Shown here piece by piece: positions 1-4,823 of a stretch of DNA of 7,035 bases. This stretch comes from Firmicutes bacterium UBA6132. Its GTDB lineage: Bacteria > Bacillota_A > Clostridia > Tissierellales > Sedimentibacteraceae. Every line of letters starts with the position of its first letter. Position 1 is the stretch's first letter. Location: contig DIVM01000296.1 of NCBI GenBank assembly GCA_002435835.1, forward strand, positions 1-7,035, in the 5' to 3' direction. A model generated the notes under the pieces. That model did no database searches. It was not told the DNA's origin and was given only the letters and a program-made list of their open reading frames with translations. The position numbers and the translations under genes are program-made.

Positions 1-1
1 A

Positions 2-409
2 GAAGGAATTGTACCGGGTGGTGGCGTGGCTTATATCCGCGCTATCGGAACGTTGGATGGTTTGAAAGCAAGCAACGATGATGAACGTACCGGTATCGAG
101 ATTATCAAACGTGCCATTGAAGAACCGCTGCGCCAGATTGTAGCGAATGCAGGTAAAGAAGGTGCTGTGGTAGTTCAGAAAGTGATAGAAGGTAAAGATG
201 ACTTCGGATACAATGCACAAACCGATACTTATGAAAAATTCCTGGCAGCCGGCGTTGTCGATCCTGCTAAAGTGTGTCGTGTGGCATTGGAAAATGCAGC
301 TTCTATTGCAGGCATGTTCCTGACTACCGAATGTGTAATTACCGAAAAGAAAGAAGATAACCCAGCTCCTCAAATGCCTATGGGCGGTGGAATGGGCGGA
401 ATGATGTAA
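2..409 (+). CDS. groEL: Chaperonin GroEL, C-terminal part (5' end outside window)
   Basis: This is the last 135 codons of the 60-kDa chaperonin, a cytosolic double-ring ATPase that folds proteins with GroES. The visible part is the C-terminal equatorial domain. It begins at the nucleotide-site segment [14 protein letters not shown], runs through [16 protein letters not shown] and [17 protein letters not shown], and ends in the flexible tail [11 protein letters not shown]. The reading frame is open from base 2, so the GTG at 26 is an internal valine codon and not a start. From memory of the family, [21 protein letters not shown] together with MFLTTECVI is Bacteroidales-like; Firmicutes GroELs usually read SALQNAASIA and VLTTE there. 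GC content and codon choice (CGT, CCG, ACC) differ sharply from everything downstream. GroEL identity is certain; the taxon is inference. Confidence 0.97.
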   Translation, partial: EGIVPGGGVAYIRAIGTLDGLKASNDDERTGIEIIKRAIEEPLRQIVANAGKEGAVVVQKVIEGKDDFGYNAQTDTYEKFLAAGVVDPAKVCRVALENAASIAGMFLTTECVITEKKEDNPAPQMPMGGGMGGMM

Positions 410-461
410 TAAATTCAAAAATACGTTGATTTCAATGGGTTTTTGAAGTGTTAAAATCGAC

Positions 462-481
462 TTGTTGCCAATTTGTTGCCA
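462..481. repeat. TTGTTGCCA direct repeat near integrase 3' end
   Basis: TTGTTGCCA occurs twice with an 11-base period (462-470 and 473-481), between the groEL stop and the integrase remnant. Short direct repeats beside an integrase are often arm-type integrase-binding sites or part of the attachment region. That reading is inference: the other prophage end is not visible, so no attL/attR core can be matched. Confidence 0.35.
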
Positions 482-501
482 TCAACGACAACAAAAAAAT
501 A

Positions 502-530
502 GCCGGGATTAATAGTCCCGGTTTTATTTT
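502..530. terminator. Bidirectional intrinsic terminator between groEL and integrase remnant
   Basis: The stem CCGGGA (503-508) pairs with TCCCGG (516-521), and a T-G wobble extends it. TTTTATTTT follows on the plus strand. A run of seven As upstream gives a U tract for transcripts read on the minus strand. It can end both groEL transcripts and integrase transcripts, which converge here. Confidence 0.8.
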
Positions 531-1050
531 GCTGTTTTTAATAAATTCATAAATTTTGATGATGCTTCTTTCTTCATATCCTGGGTGACATGCAAATAAA
601 TTTCTCTTGTGATAGAATCATCTTTGTGTCCCAGGCGCTCCATTATTTCTTCAAGACTTACTCCAGCTTGTGCTAATAATGAAGCATGAGTATGGCGAAG
701 TCTTTTATTGGTTGGGTTATAATAAGTTTTATAAATAGAAATTTCTTTTTTGTTGAAATCTATATCTTTCCACTTCAGGGCGCAAAGTTCACCAACTCGT
801 ATTCCTGTGTAGGCTAAAGTCATAAATATTGTGTGTACTTGTTTATCATCATCTTTTTTTGCAGCTTTTAGAAAAGCATTTAGTTCTTTTAATTCAAAAA
901 ATTTCGGATTGGGTGTTCGGTTTCCAATTCCTCAACTGTCTTTTGTTTCTTCCGCAGCACTGCATACTCGGAAGGATCTTCTTTTATGATGCCGTTAAGG
1001 AAAAAAGACTGCAGATTAAGGAGGTAAGGTCTCACGGATTGAAACAGAAA
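524..1050 (-). pseudogene. Tyrosine integrase remnant (internally deleted, frameshifted)
   Basis: This is a decayed prophage site-specific recombinase read on the minus strand. The 3' frame (931 to 524) carries FFELKELNAFLKAAKK, then TGIRVGELCALKWKDIDF with the first catalytic Arg, then RLRHTHASLL, ERLGHKD and the REIYLHV tyrosine nucleophile. Between YNPTNK and RLRHTHAS roughly a hundred residues of the usual catalytic domain are missing. The beta-hairpin lysine and the first His of the HxxR motif (here KRLR) are therefore lost. Upstream, another frame reads KEDPSEYAVLRKKQKTVEELETE, which looks like the linker into this domain. Adding one C near 907-912 would join the two frames. The N-terminal arm-binding domain is not recognisable, and similarity fades beyond about 1020, so the left boundary is approximate. 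It cannot be an active integrase. Wording is Firmicutes-phage-like. Confidence 0.82.
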
Positions 1051-1110
1051 AGTAAAAGCATTACTTCATTTTCAAGCGGTAATAGTTTTATTAACAAAGA
1101 TGCTGAAGAA

Positions 1111-1439
1111 ATGGAAGAAGAAAAAATATTGAGCTTTATGCAAAATTAATCGATCTAAGCAGAGAAACATTAGAATTAACTGAAGAAAATAAACAACTTA
1201 GAGAAGAGATAGAGGATTATAGAAAAGTAAAAAATATAGAAGAAAAACTAATTTTTAAGAGCAATGCATATTATCTAAACGAAGAAGGACCATATTGTAG
1301 CACATGTTGGGACAAAGATAAAAAGTTAATTAGGATGCATTTTCATAGTGGAACAAAATATGATTGTAATGCTTGTAATACTTCAATAGGAAAATCTAAA
1401 CCAACTGATTGGAATAAAGTAAATAGTAATGTAATATAG
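1111..1439 (+). pseudogene. Small phage-type zinc-ribbon protein with coiled-coil N-terminus, frameshifted
   Basis: The frame ending at TAG 1437-1439 reads KLIDLSRETLELTEENKQL (charged helix, probably coiled coil), then LIFKSNAYYLNEEGPYCSTC and YDCNACN. Two CxxC pairs (codons at 1296 and 1305, and at 1365 and 1374) form a likely zinc ribbon. Small proteins of this layout recur in Firmicutes prophages; their function is unknown to me. The frame has no ATG before the zinc ribbon and is closed by TGA at 1104. A different frame opens at ATG 1111 (MEEEK) and would join perfectly as MEEEKNIELYAKLIDL if the A run at 1121-1126 were one base longer. No clear ribosome-binding site precedes 1111. An AAGGAGG at 1018-1024 with TTG at 1039 is a weaker alternative start. 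The gene is followed at once by its own terminator. Confidence 0.65.
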
Positions 1440-1463
1440 AGAACTCCTAAAGGGTTCTTTTTT
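1440..1463 (+). terminator. Repeated-type terminator, copy 1
   Basis: AGAACTC pairs with GGGTTCT across a CTAAA loop, followed by six Ts. It ends the zinc-ribbon cassette. The same hairpin sequence, with slightly different loops, follows the next two small genes. Confidence 0.85.
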
Positions 1464-1497
1464 ATTATATAAAAGTATTAAACAGATTAAATAATTA

Positions 1498-1526
1498 TTG
1501 CGTGGTAATGTTTTCTATAGTATAAT
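1498..1526 (+). promoter_or_regulatory. Vegetative-type promoter for the 50-codon ORF
   Basis: TTGCGT at 1498-1503 and a perfect TATAAT at 1521-1526 are separated by 17 bases. This fits a sigma-A promoter with initiation near 1533, just ahead of the small ORF. It follows the copy-1 terminator, so this cassette appears to be transcribed on its own. Confidence 0.6.
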
Positions 1527-1546
1527 CAAAGAAAAAATTGTAGGAA

Positions 1547-1699
1547 TTGCTGGAAGAAGTTTTAAAGAAATTAAATGAAATACAGCAATCCAACCGGGAC
1601 ATAGACTTAGATAATTTAAGTGTAGAAGAAATTAAAGCAAAAATAAGCGACATAAATGATAATGTCTTAAGTATAAAAAGTATTTTGAATATTGATTAA
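1547..1699 (+). CDS. Small acidic helical protein, 50 codons, unknown function
   Basis: The frame reads LLEEVLKKLNEIQQSN, then a DLDNLSVEEIKAK stretch, and ends SIKSILNID at TAA 1697-1699. It is rich in Leu, Glu, Lys and Asp, predicted helical, with no cysteines and no membrane segment. The start is uncertain. TAG at 1541-1543 closes the frame upstream, leaving TTG 1547 or CTG 1550 as possible starts; AGGAA at 1542-1546 is a short ribosome-binding candidate lying very close to both. The absence of ATG suggests the original start may be damaged. Support for it being a real gene is its position: a good promoter directly upstream and a terminator touching the stop codon. Its opening resembles that of the 81-residue protein that follows (EEVLKKL versus EEILKRL), so the two may be distantly related. 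No family recognised. Confidence 0.5.
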   Translation: MLEEVLKKLNEIQQSNRDIDLDNLSVEEIKAKISDINDNVLSIKSILNID

Positions 1700-1726
1700 A
1701 GAACTCTTAAATAGGGTTCTTTTTTT
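1698..1726 (+). terminator. Repeated-type terminator, copy 2
   Basis: GAACTC (1701-1706) pairs with GGGTTC (1714-1719) over a 7-base loop. It is flanked by As that can pair with the seven-T tail. It overlaps the stop codon of the 50-codon ORF. The stem is identical to copies 1 and 3. Confidence 0.85.
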
Positions 1727-1824
1727 AAAGTAGAAAATTACTGGTGGTTCTACTCACTATATACGAATTAAAATCTATTATAAATAATATAATGTATAAA
1801 AGTATATAGAGGGGGACAATCTTA

Positions 1825-2070
1825 ATGAGTGATGATTTTTTTAAAAAGATGGATCAAATAGAAGAAATATTAAAAAGACTTGAAAAGTTAGAAGAAATTA
1901 TTTCTGATATTTCTGATGTTGATGACACTGTTTCTTGGCTGGAATCTAAGGTTGAAGGAATAGATAGTGATGTATATCAATTAAGGGATGATATAAGAGG
2001 TTTAGAAAGTGAAGTTAGTAATATTGAAGACAGTGTTAGAAGAATAGAATGGGATATGGAAAAATGGTAA
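1825..2070 (+). CDS. Small acidic coiled-coil protein (81 aa), unknown function
   Basis: ATG 1825 sits 9 bases after a strong AGAGGGGG ribosome-binding site (1808-1815). The product runs MSDDFFKKMDQIEEILKRLE, then repeated hydrophobic positions with Asp/Glu between them (DVYQLRDDIRGLESEVSNIE), to RRIEWDMEKW. The heptad-like spacing of Ile, Leu and Val through nearly the whole length indicates one long coiled coil, probably oligomeric and cytosolic. It has no signal peptide, membrane segment or cysteine. I do not recognise a family; acidic coiled-coil proteins of this size are common among prophage accessory genes. TATAAT at 1788-1793 could be its -10, though no good -35 is visible. A terminator four bases after the stop makes it a single-gene transcription unit like its neighbours. 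Confidence 0.75.
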   Translation: MSDDFFKKMDQIEEILKRLEKLEEIISDISDVDDTVSWLESKVEGIDSDVYQLRDDIRGLESEVSNIEDSVRRIEWDMEKW

Positions 2071-2073
2071 CAT

Positions 2074-2099
2074 AGAACTCTTAACAGGGTTCTTTTTTT
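2074..2099 (+). terminator. Repeated-type terminator, copy 3
   Basis: GAACTC (2075-2080) pairs with GGGTTC (2087-2092) over TTAACA, followed by seven Ts. It is the third copy of the same stem in 660 bases, placed just after the coiled-coil gene. Confidence 0.87.
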
Positions 2100-2210
2100 A
2101 ATACAACAAAAATATAACGTGGTTCCCTGTGTATGATTTTCTTAATAATATAATAATATATTGGGCATACTTTTAAATAAATTGTTTGTCTAAAATAAGG
2201 AGGTGAAATC

Positions 2211-2477
2211 ATGGGATATATTGCATGGGTGGTTTTAGGAGCACTTTCAGGATGGATAGCAAGTAAGTTTATGGGTAAAGACTCAGAGATGGGCGCTTTT
2301 GCAAATATTACAGTTGGCATTGTAGGAGCTTTTATTGGAGGATTTATATTTAATCTAATAGGAGCATCCGGTGTTACTGGTTTTAATATATGGAGCGTAA
2401 TAGTTGCTATAATTGGGTCTTGTGTATTATTGTATATAGTTAATAAATTAAGAGGTAATGTAACTACAAAAGAATAA
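2211..2477 (+). CDS. GlsB/YeaQ/YmgE-family small membrane protein (88 aa)
   Basis: The family is annotated as stress-response or transglycosylase-associated integral membrane protein; its molecular role is not established. Full length for the family. Three membrane segments are evident: about residues 2-20 (YIAWVVLGALSGWIASKFMG), 28-50 (ANITVGIVGAFIGGFIFNLIG) and 58-80 (FNIWSVIVAIIGSCVLLYIV). The glycine-rich ALSGWIASK and GAFIGG motifs are typical of the family. Start at ATG 2211 is fixed by AAGGAGGTG (2197-2205) at good spacing. The gene has its own terminator downstream and no operon partner. In a prophage context it would be an accessory gene affecting the host envelope, which is inference. 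Unlike many neighbours it is intact. Confidence 0.88.
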   Translation: MGYIAWVVLGALSGWIASKFMGKDSEMGAFANITVGIVGAFIGGFIFNLIGASGVTGFNIWSVIVAIIGSCVLLYIVNKLRGNVTTKE

Positions 2478-2496
2478 GGTAATTTTTAGTATAGCT

Positions 2497-2529
2497 AAAG
2501 CAGCGGATTAATTTCTGTTGCTTTTTTTA
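2497..2529 (+). terminator. Terminator after the GlsB-like gene
   Basis: AAAGCAGC pairs with GTTGCTTT (one G-T wobble) around a 12-base loop, and a T-rich tail follows. Its stem differs from the three repeated copies upstream. Confidence 0.75.
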
Positions 2530-2600
2530 TTGTGATGATGCAGATATAAATTAGACTGCATAGGGCTTGGGGCGGTGTATTCTGATGTAGAATGTTGTAG

Positions 2601-2797
2601 ACAGGAATTGTTGTAGATGTAAGGGACAGTGTTACTGGAGAGTTAAGAGACAGTAAGGTTGTAATTGGCGAAGCTTTAAACGCCTCAATGATATAGGAAA
2701 TGAAACTGAAAGAGACGCTTTATCAATGCAAATATTCGGCAAATCTGCTATGGAATTAAATCCACTGATGAAACTTGGAGCAGATGGCATTCAAATT
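2601..2797 (+). pseudogene. Phage tail tape-measure protein fragment (frameshifted)
   Basis: Only a short piece of a normally very long gene remains. The tape measure sets tail length inside the tail tube of siphoviruses and myoviruses. One frame reads DSVTGELRDSKVVIGEALN and then stops at TAG 2694. The continuation LNDIGNETERDAL plus FGKSAMELNPLMKLGAD lies in another frame. NETERDALxMxxFGKSAxELNPL is a motif I know from TP901-type tape-measure proteins. One missing C in GCCTC at 2682-2686 explains the break, restoring EALNALNDIGNETERD. There is no start codon and no ribosome-binding site. The frame closes upstream at 2598, and the 3' end runs without a stop into a glycine-rich tail protein, so both ends were lost in deletions. 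Confidence 0.75.
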
Positions 2798-3154
2798 ACC
2801 GTATTAGAGCCTGGAACATACAAAATAGAATGCTGGGGCTGACAAGGTGGAAATAACAGTAATTTAGGTGGTTATGTTGTTGGGGAACTTGAATTACTTG
2901 TAAGCACAACATTAAATATATATGTAGGTGGTAAAGGAACAAACGGCGGTTATGCTAATGGTACTTATGCTGGAGGCTGGAATGGCGGTGGATATGGTCG
3001 TTATGCGAGCGGTGGAGGTGGCTCGTCATTTTACGGAACACTTTCTAATGCATAAACTACGAGTGGAGTTCGCACAGGGAATGGCGAAGTTAAAATAACA
3101 ATGCTTGCTGGTGGAACAGTTGCTAAAAAACGAAGATTTGCACAAATAATATAA
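2798..3154 (+). pseudogene. Glycine-rich phage tail-tip/fibre C-terminus, fused in frame to tape-measure fragment
   Basis: The frame of the tape-measure piece continues as ITVLEPGTYKIECWG, then a Gly/Tyr-rich tract (GGKGTNGG, AGGWNGGGYG, ASGGGGSSFYG), and ends SGVRTGNGEVKITM before TAA 3152-3154. This pattern (TYKIECWGAQGG in intact relatives, then glycine loops, then a GNGxVxI strand) matches the glycine-rich carbohydrate-binding or adhesin-like domains of phage tail fibres. Two in-frame stops break it: TGA at 2840 where relatives have Ala, and TAA at 3053. A fusion of tape measure to tail tip implies loss of the distal tail and host-recognition genes that normally lie between them. Not functional as written. 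Confidence 0.7.
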
Positions 3155-3166
3155 ACAGGGTGAGGA

Positions 3167-3241
3167 ATGAACGAATATTTAGAAAAATTATTAACTGGAG
3201 CAAAGCCTATATGGGCTTTGCTTATTATAATTATAATTTGA
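3167..3241 (+). CDS. 24-codon hydrophobic peptide, possible truncated small holin
   Basis: ATG 3167 follows GTGAGGA closely. The product is MNEYLEKLLTGAKPIWALL followed by isoleucines, so a short amphipathic start leads into a membrane segment that stops abruptly. It sits directly before the holin and endolysin genes, where small BhlA/UviB-type lysis peptides often occur, and its N-terminus faintly resembles those. Alternatively it is just the stub of such a gene. A perfect 9-bp hairpin lies inside the coding frame. Confidence 0.4.
   Translation: MNEYLEKLLTGAKPIWALLIIIII
3199..3222 (+). other. Perfect 9-bp hairpin within the 24-codon ORF
   Basis: AGCAAAGCC (3199-3207) pairs with GGCTTTGCT (3214-3222) over the loop TATATG. 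TTATTATAA follows, which is AT-rich but not a clean T run, so it may be a weak or attenuating terminator ahead of the lysis genes, or an RNA-processing structure. Confidence 0.5.
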
Positions 3242-3259
3242 TATTGAAGGGAGAATGTA

Positions 3260-3747
3260 ATGGGAGATAAAGTTAACGAAATAAAAGTTGCAACAGTAGG
3301 TGGACTGGCTGTTATTTATGCTTTTATTTCAAATATATTTGGAGCTTTTACACCTTTACTTATTATTACTCTTGGATTTATGTTTGCAGACTTGATAACA
3401 AGAATGTATGTAGAAAAAGCAAGAACTGATGAAAAGGTTGAAAGTAAATTAGTTATAAAAGGTATATATAAAAAATTAGGTATGTGTATGCTAATTATAT
3501 TAGCCTTAATGTTAGACAAATCATTGCTTATTTTAGCAGATGTAATTGGTATAAATATAGTAAGCAAAATAATGGTTACTGCTCTTGTTATGGCATGGAT
3601 ACTTATAAGAGAAATTATTTCAAATGCTGAAAATTTGCAACATGCAGGGGTAGAGTTTTGCCGGCATTTTTAATAAAAATTTTAGGTATTGCAAAGGATA
3701 AAATAGATGGTGCTGGAGATGCAATCATAGGCGGTGAGGAAGAATAA
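3260..3747 (+). pseudogene. Phage holin (toxin-secretion/lysis holin family), C-terminally frameshifted
   Basis: Holins open the inner membrane so that the endolysin can reach peptidoglycan. Start ATG 3260 has GAAGGGAGAA upstream. The product has hydrophobic segments at about residues 10-28 (VATVGGLAVIYAFISNIFGA), 30-48 (FTPLLIITLGFMFADLITR), 72-88 and 90-118, and the family-typical end IREIISNAENLQHAGV. The frame as written ends at TAA 3671-3673 with an odd tail (EFCRHF). One base lower in frame, LPAFLIKILGIAKDKIDG continues to TAA 3745-3747, which is the expected holin C-terminus. A single T missing from 3656-3659 explains it. All membrane segments precede the break, so the shortened protein might still work. 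The endolysin follows 85 bases after the ancestral stop. Confidence 0.85.
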
Positions 3748-3832
3748 AAATATTTCAAATATATTGATTAAAGAAGGGACAACTTTTAAATAAATAAATA
3801 TAATAAAGTACTACTGAAAATGGGGTGTAAGA

Positions 3833-4528
3833 ATGAAAACATTAATTGATCCTGGACATGCTCCAGGCAATACAAATAAAGGACTAACTGGGTATTATGA
3901 ATATGAAGGTGTTTGGAAAATATCTAATTATCTTAAAGAGATTTTAGAAGCTAAAGGTGTACAAGCGGATTTTACACGCACATGGGAGCAGGACCCAGAA
4001 CCGTATGCAAGAGGACAAAAGGCTAAAGGGTATGATTTATTTATTAGTGAGCATACAAATGCTAATGATAGCAAGTCACGAGGCGTAGAAGTATTTTATG
4101 ACTACTCTAAGCTGCAGGACAAAGAATTTGCAGAGAAGCTTGCTAATAATGTTGCTACTGTAATGGGTAACAGCAGTAGAGGATCTAAGACAAGGGTATA
4201 TACAGAAGGCGGAAAAATTTATAACTATTACGGTGTAATTCGTGGAGCTGCAGCAACGGACTGCAAGCACATTCTATTGATTGAATCTGGATTTCATGAT
4301 AATGCGCAAGATGAGGCATTCTTGAAAGTGGATGCGAATTTGATGAAGATTGCTAAAGAACAGGCGAAGATAATATTTGAAATGTTAGGAGTGAAAGATA
4401 TGACAGTACAAGAAGCGGAAAAAATTGTTCAGGAAAAAGTCGGACTGGACGATAACACAATGCAGTATTTGAAGTTTTACAAATACAGTGATGCGTTGTT
4501 ATTGAAGTTGGCAGAGGCTATGAAATAA
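3833..4528 (+). CDS. Phage endolysin: N-acetylmuramoyl-L-alanine amidase (Amidase_3 fold), 231 aa
   Basis: Cleaves the amide bond between muramic acid and the stem peptide of peptidoglycan to release phage. Residues 1-180 form the Amidase_3 domain. Zinc ligands are His9 (LIDPGHAPG), Glu25 (YEYEGVW) and His74 (LFISEHTNAN); the catalytic Glu151 lies in LLIESGFHDN. There is no signal peptide, so export depends on the holin just upstream. Residues 190-231 (MTVQEAEKIVQEKVGL to LLKLAEAMK) form a short helical C-terminal module, probably for wall binding or oligomerisation. Start ATG 3833 follows GGGGTG at 5 bases. A strong internal ribosome-binding site and ATG sit exactly at the module boundary. 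All catalytic residues are present and the frame is intact, making this the best-preserved phage gene here. Confidence 0.93.
   Translation: MKTLIDPGHAPGNTNKGLTGYYEYEGVWKISNYLKEILEAKGVQADFTRTWEQDPEPYARGQKAKGYDLFISEHTNANDSKSRGVEVFYDYSKLQDKEFAEKLANNVATVMGNSSRGSKTRVYTEGGKIYNYYGVIRGAAATDCKHILLIESGFHDNAQDEAFLKVDANLMKIAKEQAKIIFEMLGVKDMTVQEAEKIVQEKVGLDDNTMQYLKFYKYSDALLLKLAEAMK
4387..4528 (+). promoter_or_regulatory. Internal ribosome-binding site and start giving a 42-aa C-terminal endolysin product
   Basis: AGGAGTG (4387-4393) lies 6 bases before ATG 4400-4402, which is Met190 of the endolysin in the same frame. Translation from here would yield the C-terminal module alone. Several clostridial phage endolysins (CD27L and CTP1L) are known to make such a second product that assembles with the full enzyme. 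Use of this start is inference. Confidence 0.55.
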
Positions 4529-4531
4529 TTT

Positions 4532-4565
4532 ACCCAGGCTTTGTGCCTGGGATTTTTTTATTTTT
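4532..4565 (+). terminator. Strong terminator after the endolysin
   Basis: CCCAGGC (4533-4539) pairs perfectly with GCCTGGG (4545-4551) over TTTGT, followed by T7-A-T5. It closes the lysis unit. Its T tail runs into the -35 box of the next promoter. Confidence 0.92.
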
Positions 4566-4592
4566 GACAGCCATAATATATTTTTATATAAT
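4564..4592 (+). promoter_or_regulatory. Perfect consensus sigma-A promoter
   Basis: TTGACA (4564-4569), 17 bases, TATAAT (4587-4592): both hexamers and the spacer match the housekeeping consensus exactly. Initiation would be near 4599-4600, only about 17 bases before the ATG at 4617. No operator dyad is obvious around it, so expression may be strong and constitutive. Confidence 0.85.
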
Positions 4593-4616
4593 ATAAAAAA
4601 AACATGGGGGATATTT

Positions 4617-4823
4617 ATGGCTTATCATATGGATATTAAATCAACTGAAACAGTTAAAGTATTTAATAATGATTTAGGGCAAGATGTTGTTATTGAAGTG
4701 GGTTGTAAGTATGTTTATAGCATTAAAAAACCAACTAATAAAAAGGATAGAAAGAATAATGGACGTATTGTTGAGCTGCTTGGATTTAGTGAAGAAAAAC
4801 ACATACATGGAGTTGATGCTTAA
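4617..4823 (+). CDS. Small hypothetical protein (68 aa), possibly truncated
   Basis: ATG 4617 follows GGGGGAT (4606-4612) at 4 bases and lies just behind a perfect promoter. The product runs MAYHMDIKSTETVKVFNN, then DVVIEVGCKYVYSIKKPTNK, then NNGRIVELLGFSEEKHIHGVDA. It is basic in the middle and mixed alpha/beta in character, with one cysteine and no membrane segment. The VGCKYVYS and GRIVELLGF segments suggest a small beta-barrel-like fold such as the short KOW/SH3-like proteins carried by mobile elements. This is only an impression, and no family is claimed. Its end (HGVDA) overlaps the ATG at 4816 of the following ATPase fragment, so it may have been cut short when a deletion joined the two. 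Confidence 0.6.
   Translation: MAYHMDIKSTETVKVFNNDLGQDVVIEVGCKYVYSIKKPTNKKDRKNNGRIVELLGFSEEKHIHGVDA

Noticed and set aside
829..1149. 106-codon plus-strand reading frame
   Set aside because: Its first two thirds lie antisense to the integrase remnant, have no ribosome-binding site and read as random hydrophobic sequence. Only its last codons overlap the N-terminus proposed for the zinc-ribbon gene.
1440..2099. CRISPR-like array
   Set aside because: The three repeats are imperfect terminator hairpins about 260-375 bases apart with genes between them, not short repeats with uniform spacers.
2081..2320. Minus-strand frame opposite the GlsB-like gene
   Set aside because: It starts inside the GlsB-like coding sequence and ends in a terminator; no start signals. 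It is a shadow of the real gene.
3110..3123. Sigma-54 -24/-12-like GG-N10-GC pattern
   Set aside because: It lies within the decayed glycine-rich coding tract, lacks the TGGCAC context and precedes no target gene. The minimal pattern occurs by chance.
3764..3804. Promoter just ahead of the endolysin
   Set aside because: TATAAT at 3799-3804 has no matching -35, and TTGATT at 3764-3769 is paired only with a poor -10 in very AT-rich DNA. Co-transcription with the holin is simpler.
4684..4815. Upstream extension of the ATPase-fragment frame, starting at ATG 4684
   Set aside because: It overlaps the 68-residue ORF in another frame and has no ribosome-binding site or family-like sequence. Only the part from 4816 onward is believable.
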